Assembly: GCA_949840885.1 (NCBI GenBank)
Contig: CATKYJ010000005.1
Span: 96,502 to 160,501 of the forward strand
Reading direction: 5' to 3'
Length of the DNA: 64,000 bases
Source: an uncultured Acetatifactor sp.
GTDB lineage: Bacteria; Bacillota; Clostridia; Lachnospirales; Lachnospiraceae
The translations under genes and the position numbers were made by a program. Position 1 is the first letter of the stretch; each line of letters begins with the position of its first letter. Under the pieces are notes generated by a model, which saw only the letters and a program-made list of their open reading frames with translations, was not told the DNA's origin and ran no database searches. Below, piece after piece: positions 43,497 through 51,092 of this stretch.

Positions 43497-43531
43497 TCAA
43501 AGGACTTCCGCTCAGGGCAGAAGTCCTTTGA
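43497..43531. terminator. Shared terminator of gtrA-like gene and mtnN
   Basis: Perfect 12-bp arms TCAAAGGACTTC (43497-43508) and GAAGTCCTTTGA (43520-43531). It lies between convergent genes and overlaps the last codons of mtnN. Confidence 0.75.
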
Positions 43532-44216
43532 TCATTTCCTTTACCAACGCCGCGGAATGCTTCGCTGCTGCGGCCTCAAATGTGGGGTAATCCATTTCGG
43601 CGCTGTCGTCCGCCTTGTCCGAAATGGCCCGGATGATGACGAAAGGCAAACTGTTGAGATAAGCGCCATGGGCGATGGAAGCCCCCTCCATCTCCGCACA
43701 GTCTCCCTGGAACTGGTCAATCAGGCGCTCCTTTACCTCTTTGCTGGAGATGAACTGGTCGCCGCTGACCACTCGGCCGTACATGACATGAATGTCAGGA
43801 TTCACTTTTTCGCAGGCCTCTTTCGCCAGTGCCATCATCTGCTCATCGGCCTTAAATTCCCGAAAGCCCATCTGGGGTACTTCTCCCGGCTGATAGCCGA
43901 AGATCGTCACATCCATGTCATGATGCAGGGCGTCCCTGGAAATCAGGATATCGCCGATATCCAGCTTCGCATTCAGGGAACCTGCCACGCCTGTGTTGAT
44001 CACATGGGATACCCGAAACTCGTCTGCCAGAATCTGTACGCATAATGCAGCGTTCACCTTTCCGATGCCGCTGCGCACGATGACTACGGGCACTTCTCCC
44101 AAAGTCCCCTCGAAAAAGTCCATCCCGGCCTTTTTCACCACAGCAGTCACATTCATTTCCTTTTTCAGCTGTTCTACCTCCAGCTCCATTGCTCCTATAA
44201 TGCCGATCTTCGTCAT
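43512..44216 (-). CDS. mtnN: 5'-methylthioadenosine/S-adenosylhomocysteine nucleosidase
   Basis: 234 residues. Cleaves adenine from MTA and SAH; SAH cleavage gives S-ribosylhomocysteine for LuxS. Starts MTKIGIIGAMELEVEQL, with VSHVINTGVAGSL, and the catalytic EMEGASIAHGAY and RAISDKADDSA (Asp). Start ATG 44216 with CGAGGAGAATATAGT. luxS lies directly upstream in the same direction (254-base gap), consistent with sequential enzymes of the activated methyl cycle. Confidence 0.94.
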   Translation of the reverse strand: MTKIGIIGAMELEVEQLKKEMNVTAVVKKAGMDFFEGTLGEVPVVIVRSGIGKVNAALCVQILADEFRVSHVINTGVAGSLNAKLDIGDILISRDALHHDMDVTIFGYQPGEVPQMGFREFKADEQMMALAKEACEKVNPDIHVMYGRVVSGDQFISSKEVKERLIDQFQGDCAEMEGASIAHGAYLNSLPFVIIRAISDKADDSAEMDYPTFEAAAAKHSAALVKEMIKGLLP

Positions 44217-44470
44217 ACTATATTCTCCTCGTTTCCGCGCAGTATTCTGTGATTTTGCCCCCGCACATTGCCTGTACAATTTGAAGCCTGTCCGGTTATA
44301 TTTTGGTTATATTTCGGTTATGTTCCGGTTCAGGTTCAGGTTCTTTCCACTATCCATACGGTCCGGGGCCTGCACTGTCCTTTGGCATGTCATTTTACAT
44401 TTATCTGCCGCACTGCGCAGCCGCAGATCCATTCCTGCACACGTCCATCAGGCAGTCTTTTCGTTCGGAT

Positions 44471-44950
44471 TTAGTCCGGATAGACCAGACGGCTGTCATC
44501 GATTCCGTAGAGCACGTTCTCCAGATACCTCTCCGCCAGGAAATTTGCCATGGGCAGGTTCATGTCCAGATAATTGCCGCAGTCCTTAGGGGAAGCGCCG
44601 GGCACCTCGCCCCGGAAGTCCCGGATGAATTCATACATTTGGGTCATCAGGGGCACAATGTCTCTGGAACTGTAGTCCCCGGCCAGCAGCAGATAGAAGC
44701 CTGTGCGGCATCCCATGGGGCCGAAATAGATGGTCTTTGAGCCGTATTCCGGGTGGTTTCGCAGGAATGTGGCTCCCAGGTGCTCAATGGTATGCACCTC
44801 CGCCGTATTCATGACAGGTTCCTCGTTAGGGCTGGTCATGCGCAGGTCAAAGGTGGTGATGGTCTCCGCGCCCACCGTGTCCTTGCGGGATACGTAGACG
44901 CCGGGATTCAGCTTGATGTGGTCAATGGTGAAGCTTGCTATCTTTTCCAT
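44471..44950 (-). CDS. luxS: S-ribosylhomocysteine lyase (AI-2 synthase)
   Basis: 159 residues. Converts S-ribosylhomocysteine to homocysteine and DPD, the precursor of autoinducer-2. The metal site HTIEHLGATFLRN (two His) and GPMGCRTGFYLLLAG (catalytic Cys region) are both present; N-terminus FTIDHIKLNPGVYVSRKD is typical. Start ATG 44950. No AI-2 receptor or Lsr genes are in the window; the AI-2E-family protein 37 kb away is not evidence of export. Confidence 0.96.
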   Translation of the reverse strand: MEKIASFTIDHIKLNPGVYVSRKDTVGAETITTFDLRMTSPNEEPVMNTAEVHTIEHLGATFLRNHPEYGSKTIYFGPMGCRTGFYLLLAGDYSSRDIVPLMTQMYEFIRDFRGEVPGASPKDCGNYLDMNLPMANFLAERYLENVLYGIDDSRLVYPD

Positions 44951-45069
44951 GTGAGTTCTTTCCTCGCTTTCTCAAAAATTCCTTGCATTACTTCCTTAAA
45001 AAGCTGCGCCTTTCTGACCAACTCCTTGTCATTCACAGCCAGCTCTATTTCGTTTTATTCCCGCGAGCA

Positions 45070-45153
45070 ATGAGTCAAGTGGGCATGCTTGCATGCACAT
45101 TTGACTCATGCCGCGAGGGTCAAATACCCCATTGCTTGCAGCGGGGTATTTGA
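45070..45153. repeat. Double hairpin, probable dispersed repeat element
   Basis: Hairpin 1: ATGAGTCAAGTGGGCATGC against GCATGCACATTTGACTCAT (45070-45109, two mismatches, almost no loop). Hairpin 2: TCAAATACCCC (45120-45130) against GGGGTATTTGA (45143-45153). The first is bracketed by direct repeats CCGCGAG (45061-45067, 45111-45117). Looks like a repetitive palindromic element. Confidence 0.6.
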
Positions 45154-45295
45154 TTGACTGCTGCCTTTCTATTGCGCTCCCTCTGCTCGTTCTTCGGAGA
45201 GAAAAGCCTTTCCGGGAGAATAAGACTCTGCACACTGTCTTGTTCCCTGCTCAGATTAGTCCCGCCATCGCCAGAGCCTTGTCTCTCTGGCACCC

Positions 45296-45319
45296 GGTAC
45301 GAACCGTACCGAACGTACC
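45296..45319. promoter_or_regulatory. Clustered GGTACG/CGTACC half-sites
   Basis: GGTACG (45296-45301), CGTACC (45305-45310) and CGTACC (45314-45319), nine bases apart: overlapping palindromes that could bind a repressor. Located downstream of the tRNA and upstream of luxS. Confidence 0.35.
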
Positions 45320-45385
45320 AACGGTCTCGATAGGGAAAAAATGAGGGAAGCCGGCAAATGTGCAGCTTCCCATACATCTCAACAG

Positions 45386-45456
45386 AGCAGGTGATGGGAA
45401 TCGAACCCACATATCCAGCTTGGAAGGCTGGTGTTCTACCACTGAACTACACCTGC
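45386..45456 (-). tRNA. tRNA-Gly (anticodon TCC)
   Basis: 71 bases, acceptor GCAGGTG/CACCTGC, D-arm GTTCAGTGGTAGAAC, anticodon stem CCAGC-CTTCCAA-GCTGG (anticodon at 45422-45424 on the complementary strand), T-arm TGGGTTCGATTCCCA. CCA not encoded. Its own promoter lies 59 bases upstream. Confidence 0.97.
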
Positions 45457-45514
45457 ATAATATTACTTTTTCCATTCATTGCATCCATGGGGCATCCCCA
45501 TCACAACAATAGAT

Positions 45515-45543
45515 ATTTTACACGGAAACCTCTCCTTTGTCAA
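45515..45543 (-). promoter_or_regulatory. Promoter of tRNA-Gly(TCC)
   Basis: On the minus strand TTGACA (45538-45543) and TAAAAT (45515-45520), 17 bases apart. Confidence 0.8.
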
Positions 45544-45583
45544 TACCCTCTCAGAATTTTTTTCAAAAGGCTTTTTCATTTTT

Positions 45584-46807
45584 TCAAACAGGGTGGTATC
45601 TGTAATACTGCAGCAGCAGCTTCACCACGCGGCTATAGCTGACAGCACCGTCAGAAATGCCGTTTAGCTTCAGATTCGTGTCAATGAACACATCCGCCGC
45701 CTTGTCCACCACTTCCGTATCGATCAGCGCCTTTCCATTGATGCGGTCCCACTCCTCCTGCACCACGAAGACATTGTCCGTCCATACCTGGGGCTCCACC
45801 GCCACCGGCCGGATGGTTTCCAGGGCTTTCTCATAGACAGATTCGTTTTCTTTCCGCGCCTTATAGATATCGTTGTTCAGGTACACCAGCACACTCAGGT
45901 ATCCTGCATACCGGAAAAAGGCGTCATCGGACTGCACACAGGCCAGATAGCCTATGAAATTTGCTTCGTCCTCGTAGATATACCCCCGCAGATGGGCCAG
46001 TTCGTGGCACATGGTGGAGGGGAAATTCAGGATGTGCATCACGTCATTGTAGTTGGCCTCCATGGAAAAAGGAAAATAATACCCCTGCATGTACTGCTGG
46101 CACATAAAGTCCGAGGTGGCCAGCGCCTTTGGCCGGGGATAGTACCCCGCCAGCTGGGGATAGTCCTCCCCCAGCTGCGCCATCAGCTCCCTGGCCATAT
46201 CCTCCATGTCCAGCAGCTCTCCGTCCCTGCCAATGCTGCCCTGGTACAGCACCATGCCGCTCTCGTCCCGCTCCATAGCATAGCTTAAACTGTTGCACTG
46301 TTCGGCTACCATATTGTAGACTCCGATCAGTTCCTCCAGCGCATACACATTGTCGTCATCGCCGAAATACTGCTCCGAAAAGGTGGAGGCGTGGTACAGA
46401 ATGAAGCAGTTCAGCGTCATGACCAGGCAGACGCTGACAAGCACCCATGCGAAGAACCGGTAAAACCCTCTGCTGAACCTCCCAAAGGCACAGACGGCCC
46501 TTTTGCGGCTCCCTCTGCGCAGAATATGCCGGACTGCCCGCACTGCCCCAATCCCTGCCCAGGCTATTCCAAGCAGCGCGGCCATTCCCACCAGCACCAG
46601 CCCCGCCCCGATCAGCCACTCCCCAACGGAAATGGGAAAGAGCCCGGTTATCCGGCCATAGGTATTGACCCAGAAAGGAAAGATGTGTGCAATGTACCAG
46701 TCCGCAAAGGCAGAACTGTTCCATGCCGCTGCATTTAAGGCCACCGCCGCAGCTGCCATCGCCGCAAAAAGCAGCCTGCTTTTACGGAAAAGCTTTCTTT
46801 TGTCCAT
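45584..46807 (-). CDS. DUF3810 membrane protein with HExxH motif
   Basis: 407 residues. Three N-terminal hydrophobic segments (LLFAAMAAAAVALNAAAW, ISVGEWLIGAGLVLVGMAALL, FFAWVLVSVCLVMTLNCFIL), then an extracytoplasmic domain with FPSTMCHELAHLRGYIYEDEANFIGY: H-E-L-A-H plus a downstream Glu, the layout of a zinc metallopeptidase of the gluzincin kind. DUF3810 proteins are conserved in Lachnospiraceae, but no substrate is known to me. Start ATG 46807 with GAAGGACAGCGG. It lies 77 bases past the end of the DUF3048 gene, with a terminator between. Confidence 0.83.
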   Translation of the reverse strand: MDKRKLFRKSRLLFAAMAAAAVALNAAAWNSSAFADWYIAHIFPFWVNTYGRITGLFPISVGEWLIGAGLVLVGMAALLGIAWAGIGAVRAVRHILRRGSRKRAVCAFGRFSRGFYRFFAWVLVSVCLVMTLNCFILYHASTFSEQYFGDDDNVYALEELIGVYNMVAEQCNSLSYAMERDESGMVLYQGSIGRDGELLDMEDMARELMAQLGEDYPQLAGYYPRPKALATSDFMCQQYMQGYYFPFSMEANYNDVMHILNFPSTMCHELAHLRGYIYEDEANFIGYLACVQSDDAFFRYAGYLSVLVYLNNDIYKARKENESVYEKALETIRPVAVEPQVWTDNVFVVQEEWDRINGKALIDTEVVDKAADVFIDTNLKLNGISDGAVSYSRVVKLLLQYYRYHPV

Positions 46808-46884
46808 CCGCTGTCCTTCCTGGAGCATTCGCATCAGGGTGTGTTTCCTGTGGATTCCTCTTCTGCTCCCCACGCCGCCATTAG

Positions 46885-46917
46885 AAAAAAGATGAACACA
46901 CTACATGTTCATCTTCT
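46885..46917 (-). terminator. Terminator of DUF3048 gene
   Basis: On the minus strand AAGATGAACA / TGTTCATCTTTTTTC: arms at 46906-46915 and 46887-46898 with a T-run. Confidence 0.85.
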
Positions 46918-46940
46918 TTCAGACATAACCGTAACACTGT

Positions 46941-48086
46941 TTACTTCATGACAATATCGTTCCATGTATCAGACGGCACCAGGGAAATATAGGTCTTTCC
47001 TGTGTTGAGCTGAATTTCCTCGCCTGTGCTCTTTTTATAAAAGGTGGTAACTGCAGTCTCTGAGGACTTGCTCCAGGTCACCTCTATGGCTTTTCCGTTG
47101 GTAATATAATATCCGCTGCGCCTGCTTGTATCGATTGCGTTATAAATCATATATCCGTTCTCGTCCAACTGGCTAAAGGTACAGTCCTGAATCAAAAGGT
47201 TCTTGAAAGACAGCTGGGCATTGTCATGCAGCGGATCAATGTGTGCCATTCCGTATTCGAAATATTCGTATGTACCGGTCTCCTCATTGTATTTCAATGT
47301 AGACTGGTTATGAGGAAAGGGCAGCCTGATCTCCGTGCAGTCCTTTGCTCCGGTTTCATCGGACAGATCGATCTCCGTATCTGAGAATGTAAAATGCTCT
47401 CCCGGATAATGCTTGTTGTACTCCGTGCTGTATCCTTTGTCCCTGAAGCCTTTCTCCAGGTCGCCTGTGAGGATATATTCGGTAAACTCCCAGTCCTTGC
47501 CATTCTTCACACGGCCAAAGATGCCGCTGAGATTATTTGTATAATCTCTCGCAACCCAGTCATCGATATAGTAAGGACCTCCGTCATGGCACACCACCGC
47601 GTTCCACTCAGCCGCAAGCATGAAATTGGTGGATCTTGCGCTCCGAATACTTCCCATCTGCTCGATTTTGCCCCAATCCTTTACAATGGCCATAAGACGC
47701 GTAATCCTGCCGTTGAGCGTACTGTTCATGATTTCATAGACAACATCGGCTTCTGTCAGTCCATAATGGTCAAGCGCTGTTTTCTCATTATCTACTATGA
47801 CCGCAATGGGCCTCTGGTCTTTCAGGCTCTCATCGATCCACTCATTGGTGATCTCGCTCCGGTACATCCCCTCATGGTTTTCCTCCTCTTCCGGTTCCTG
47901 TTCAGATTCAGATTCGGATGGCTGTTCCGGTTCCGACTCTTTTGCAGGGTCGGACGAAGACTCCGGCGTCTCGTCCAGTATCACGGGCGTCATGGTCGGT
48001 ATCGGGGAGTCGTCCCCTCCACCGCCTCCGCAGCCAGTCAGAATTACCGCTGCTGCCATAATCGCAGCTAATACTTTCTTTTTCAT
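46941..48086 (-). CDS. DUF3048 lipoprotein (YerB-like)
   Basis: 381 residues, surface lipoprotein: MKKKVLAAIMAAAVILTG, Cys19 lipobox, then an acidic Ser/Glu/Pro-rich linker (about 45-75). The DUF3048 part has RPIAVIVDNEKTALDHYGLTEAD, VYEIMNSTLNGRITRLMAI, KIEQMGSIRSARSTNFMLA and HDGGPYYIDDW. YerB of Bacillus is the best-known member; function unsettled. Monocistronic with its own terminator. The DUF3810 membrane gene follows downstream. Confidence 0.88.
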   Translation of the reverse strand: MKKKVLAAIMAAAVILTGCGGGGGDDSPIPTMTPVILDETPESSSDPAKESEPEQPSESESEQEPEEEENHEGMYRSEITNEWIDESLKDQRPIAVIVDNEKTALDHYGLTEADVVYEIMNSTLNGRITRLMAIVKDWGKIEQMGSIRSARSTNFMLAAEWNAVVCHDGGPYYIDDWVARDYTNNLSGIFGRVKNGKDWEFTEYILTGDLEKGFRDKGYSTEYNKHYPGEHFTFSDTEIDLSDETGAKDCTEIRLPFPHNQSTLKYNEETGTYEYFEYGMAHIDPLHDNAQLSFKNLLIQDCTFSQLDENGYMIYNAIDTSRRSGYYITNGKAIEVTWSKSSETAVTTFYKKSTGEEIQLNTGKTYISLVPSDTWNDIVMK

Positions 48087-48117
48087 GAAAAAATCCCTTT
48101 CTTTCGCTTTTTTTTCT

Positions 48118-48161
48118 ATTATAGTACTTTGATAATAGAATCATCTCTTTGATTCTATCAA
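48118..48161 (-). promoter_or_regulatory. Inverted repeat and -10 upstream of DUF3048 gene
   Basis: A TATAAT-like -10 on the minus strand (48118-48123) lies beside an inverted repeat TTGATAATAGAATC (48129-48142) / GATTCTATCAA (48151-48161). The repeat would cover the -35 area, as an operator would. Confidence 0.5.
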
Positions 48162-48234
48162 GTATTTTATCTCCAAATATCCCTTTTTGTCCATTTATTC
48201 CGACAAAAATAAAGAATTATTATGGATATTGCTT

Positions 48235-48762
48235 TTAATCGTCCATATATGCTCGGGATCCCGTTACTCCTCTCTGTCCCTGGTACTTTCCCCGGTATGG
48301 ATGGAGGGCATTTGCGTCCATTTCTGCAAACACCAGCTGTCCTACCCTGCGCCCGGCTTTCAGTTCAATGGCACAGCGGTTGGCATTGAACAGCTCCAGC
48401 GTAATCTCTCCCTGAAAGCCCGGATCCACCCAGCCCGCATTCTGAATAAACAGGCCCATCCGTCCCAGGGAGCTCCTGCCCTCCACGAACGCCGTGAGAT
48501 TGTCCGGCAGGGCTATGTATTCCTTAGTGGTAGCCAGGACGAACTGCCCCGGCAGGAGTACATACCGATCCGTCTCTATGGTCCGGTACTGAATCTCATT
48601 CTCCAGATCGATGACCCCCGTGGGCAGATCCTCTATGATGCTGAACATATTCCCCAAGCGTATATCCACACTGGCAGGCTGTATCTGACTCTCCTCCAGA
48701 GGCGAAATGGACAGCGTCCCCTCCTGAAGCATTCTCATAATCGTTCTGTCTGATAAAACCAT
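48235..48762 (-). CDS. dcd: dCTP deaminase
   Basis: 175 residues. Deaminates dCTP to dUTP in thymidylate supply (or dCTP to dUMP in the bifunctional type). Motifs: [49 protein letters not shown], and [17 protein letters not shown] with the catalytic Glu, plus GQLVFAEM. Start ATG 48762 with GAGGAGAGGCGG; an open frame extends further upstream through a palindromic repeat and is not coding. Monofunctional versus bifunctional cannot be told. Confidence 0.93.
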   Translation of the reverse strand: MVLSDRTIMRMLQEGTLSISPLEESQIQPASVDIRLGNMFSIIEDLPTGVIDLENEIQYRTIETDRYVLLPGQFVLATTKEYIALPDNLTAFVEGRSSLGRMGLFIQNAGWVDPGFQGEITLELFNANRCAIELKAGRRVGQLVFAEMDANALHPYRGKYQGQRGVTGSRAYMDD

Positions 48763-48792
48763 TCCGCCTCTCCTCTTCTCCTCTGCATCTTT

Positions 48793-48884
48793 ACCGACGG
48801 TCGCTATGTCCTTTTCCATGCTGCCCCACTCACAAGCGTCAGATGCTATAAACCGATGGCAAACTTTACCGCTCGTAAGTATAC
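48793..48884. repeat. Dispersed palindromic repeat, copy B
   Basis: Arms ACTCACAAGCG (48828-48838) and CGCTCGTAAGT (48870-48880), 53 bases overall, exactly the size of copy A. The right half GATGGCAAACTTTACCGCT matches copy A closely, and the outer flank CCGACGGTCGCTATGTCC matches copy C. It sits just upstream of dcd. Confidence 0.6.
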
Positions 48885-48973
48885 TGCACGCCAATATACT
48901 TTACCAAGAATCCCGACTTGCCTGCCCGCCTTGGAGCCTGGCCAGCATTTCCATATGCCGCCCCGGCAGTGAT

Positions 48974-49750
48974 CTATCTGTATCCGGCGGCCGCCAGATT
49001 GTCGTAGCTTTGCTTTAAGCAGTCAAAGGGACTTCCCTGGCAGATGTCCTGTTCCACCAGCAGATATTCGCAGCTGGTTCCCTCCAGCTTTTTCAGGATG
49101 GCGTCAAAGTTCAGGTTCCCCTCCATCACCGGCGCCATGACAGAGCCCTCCGCGCTCATGGCCATGTCCTTTAAGTGCACGCAGGGAATCCTGTCATGCA
49201 GCAGGCCGATCCAATGGCAGACGTCCGCCCCGGCGGCCTGCACCCAGTAGGTATCCAAAGTAAAGCCGAGCTCGTCCGGCGCAAACCAGTCGCAAAGGTA
49301 CTCGATAATGCGCTTAGGTTCATCCGCGCCCTCTGCTTTCACTTTGCGGAATTCGAAGTTATGGTTGTGGTACATCAGAAGCTTTCCGGCCGCGGCGATT
49401 TTCTTTGCAGGCTCCCGGAAGTCCTCGGCGAAATTGGCAAGCCACTCCGGCGTGCGGTACTTGTCGGGCATGGCGCCTATGCCTATGTACTTGCATCCCA
49501 TGACGTCATGCTCCGCAATCAGCCGTTCCGTGTCATAGAGGATGCGGTTCACATCGCTGTGGGTCAGCACGATTTCCAGTCCCTCCTCATCGCAGATCTC
49601 CCGCATGCGCTCCGGACGAATGTCCCTGCCCACGGCAGAAATCTGCACGGTCTTATAGCCGATCTGCGCCACCCGCTTCATACTCCTCGCAAAATCTGCC
49701 TCGTTCTGTGTATACGCGCGCAGCGTAAATAACTGTGCCCCTGTCTTCAT
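48974..49750 (-). CDS. Sugar phosphate isomerase/epimerase (TIM barrel)
   Basis: 258 residues, xylose-isomerase-like barrel. YKTVQISAVG, ILTH-type SDVNRILYDTE, MYHNHNFEFRKV (His), LGFTLDTYWVQAAG (metal Asp), VHLKDMA and YLLVEQDICQGSP (last Glu) give the metal site. Similar to IolE/inosose-dehydratase-like family members, but neighbours give no pathway. Start ATG 49750 with AAGGAGGGTAAATGGC. It is monocistronic and unlike the paralogue at 8349-9227. Confidence 0.82.
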   Translation of the reverse strand: MKTGAQLFTLRAYTQNEADFARSMKRVAQIGYKTVQISAVGRDIRPERMREICDEEGLEIVLTHSDVNRILYDTERLIAEHDVMGCKYIGIGAMPDKYRTPEWLANFAEDFREPAKKIAAAGKLLMYHNHNFEFRKVKAEGADEPKRIIEYLCDWFAPDELGFTLDTYWVQAAGADVCHWIGLLHDRIPCVHLKDMAMSAEGSVMAPVMEGNLNFDAILKKLEGTSCEYLLVEQDICQGSPFDCLKQSYDNLAAAGYR

Positions 49751-50100
49751 GCCATTTACCCTCCTTTGTGGTCTGAGTTGTTTTTATGATATCATCTTTC
49801 CACCGTAAATACAAGACGCATTCCGCGGCTGTCCATACCATTTTCTGCCTCCATATTCTACCTCCGGAAATCCGTTATCGTTCACGGCTTCCCCGCTCAC
49901 AGTAACACGATGCACACATACAGAAATCACCTTTCTGTAACGGTGAAGCGTAAACCTCTTCCCCGCATTCAAAAGGTGATTTTCGTGCTGTAATGGTTTT
50001 TAAGTCTCTCCCGCTATGCCGCCCGGATCGTCAGTGCCGTTTCGGGCGGCACAAACCGCTCCCGCGGAATCTGGCTGAGTGCGTTCCCATGATAAGCTTA
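49751..50100. other. 350-base structured intergenic region
   Basis: No gene supported. Two sets of complementary segments are visible: AAATCACCTTT (near 49925) with AAAGGTGATTT (near 49974), and TGCCGCCCG (near 50018) with CGGGCGGCA (near 50044). Between them is GGGGAAGAGG-like sequence on the minus strand. On the minus strand this would be a long leader before the isomerase gene, so a riboswitch or other RNA is possible, but I recognise no known class. Confidence 0.35.
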
Positions 50101-50928
50101 TTATAAGGAAACATCTATAGTACCGCCCGCCGGAGGCGCGGCTGCGGAGGCCACTTCCGCCGCGGACCTTGTGTCCACCTGAACCGGTATCTCCACGCCG
50201 GCCAGCTGCAGCGCCACGCCGCTGTCGCCGGAAAGCGCAATCGAATCCTGCCTTTCCTTTTCCAGCTGACTAAAGAGGGCCCGCAGGTATTTCATGTCCG
50301 CCTCCACGATCTCCCGCATCTCGTCTGCCCTGTGCTTCTTTTTCAGCTGCTCCAGTTCATGGGGATCCATGTCCGTCCGGGCCGTCTGTATCAGCTCCAA
50401 CATCTCCAGCTCCTGCTCCTGGGCCAGCTGCTCCATCTCCTCCTGGAGTTCCTCCATGAGCTGCTCCATCTCCTCGGCGCTCATCTCGGCGAATTCGGCT
50501 GCATCCAGCTCCTGGCCCTCCTCTCTCCTGTCCTCTTCGTCCAGGCCCGTCTGCCATGTGCCGCCGCCATGCTTTTCGATGTACTCCTCCTGCTGGAGAT
50601 GTTTCATGCGCTTCTTTGCCACCCGCTCCATGCGCTCCGCATGGCGGATGGCAGCCCTGACCTCGCGGTCATTGTAGTTCCCGCTCACCAGCTTCCTGCG
50701 CAGGTTTACTGTCTCGGTCTTGGCGCTGGCCAGAACCTGCCTGGCATTGCCCGAGGTGGTAGCCTGGGTAATCATGGTGGATATCCGCCTCTGTTTATAG
50801 CCCAGCTTCTTCAGCTTCTTTAAGCTTTGGCTGTGAATCGTGATTGTGCCCACTTTAGAACCGTCAGGCCTTTTAATCGAAATTTCTCTAACGCCGGTAT
50901 TCCTGTTTGTATTGACCTCTATGCTCAT
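50101..50928 (-). CDS. Coiled-coil protein, function unknown
   Basis: 275 residues, no membrane segment. N-terminus MSIEVNTNRNTGVREISIKR, then basic helices (RHAERMERVAKKRMKHLQQEE), then a strongly acidic Glu/Gln/Leu-rich coiled coil (MSAEEMEQLMEELQEEMEQL … ELEMLELIQ) and an Ala/Pro-rich tail. Start ATG 50928 with AAGGGGGTCACGAT. I do not recognise it. It lies upstream of the structured region and downstream of the chemoreceptor gene with a gap of 164 bases. Confidence 0.65.
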   Translation of the reverse strand: MSIEVNTNRNTGVREISIKRPDGSKVGTITIHSQSLKKLKKLGYKQRRISTMITQATTSGNARQVLASAKTETVNLRRKLVSGNYNDREVRAAIRHAERMERVAKKRMKHLQQEEYIEKHGGGTWQTGLDEEDRREEGQELDAAEFAEMSAEEMEQLMEELQEEMEQLAQEQELEMLELIQTARTDMDPHELEQLKKKHRADEMREIVEADMKYLRALFSQLEKERQDSIALSGDSGVALQLAGVEIPVQVDTRSAAEVASAAAPPAGGTIDVSL

Positions 50929-51092
50929 ATCGTGACCCCCTTGTCCCTTGTGCCGCATCCTTGCGTTTACCAGCTTTCTTATTATATCGGCCTTTTTTGC
51001 GAAAAAATAAGACAGATACACAGTGGAAATCTGACAAATTGCACAATAATAGTCCCGAAAGGCGATCACACCGGCAGACGACGAAACCGCGG

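Larger units (their letters stand above)
44951..45385. other. Intergenic region luxS to tRNA-Gly(TCC) with palindromes
   Basis: No gene is supported. It contains two successive hairpins (45070-45153) and a cluster of GGTACG/CGTACC half-sites (45296-45319). Between them is plain sequence. The small open frames here look like repeat-derived noise. Confidence 0.5.

Noticed and set aside
48763..48894. N-terminal extension of dcd
   Set aside because: The extra codons translate the palindromic repeat (copy B), which also gives a similar peptide at copy A; a good ribosome site precedes ATG 48762.
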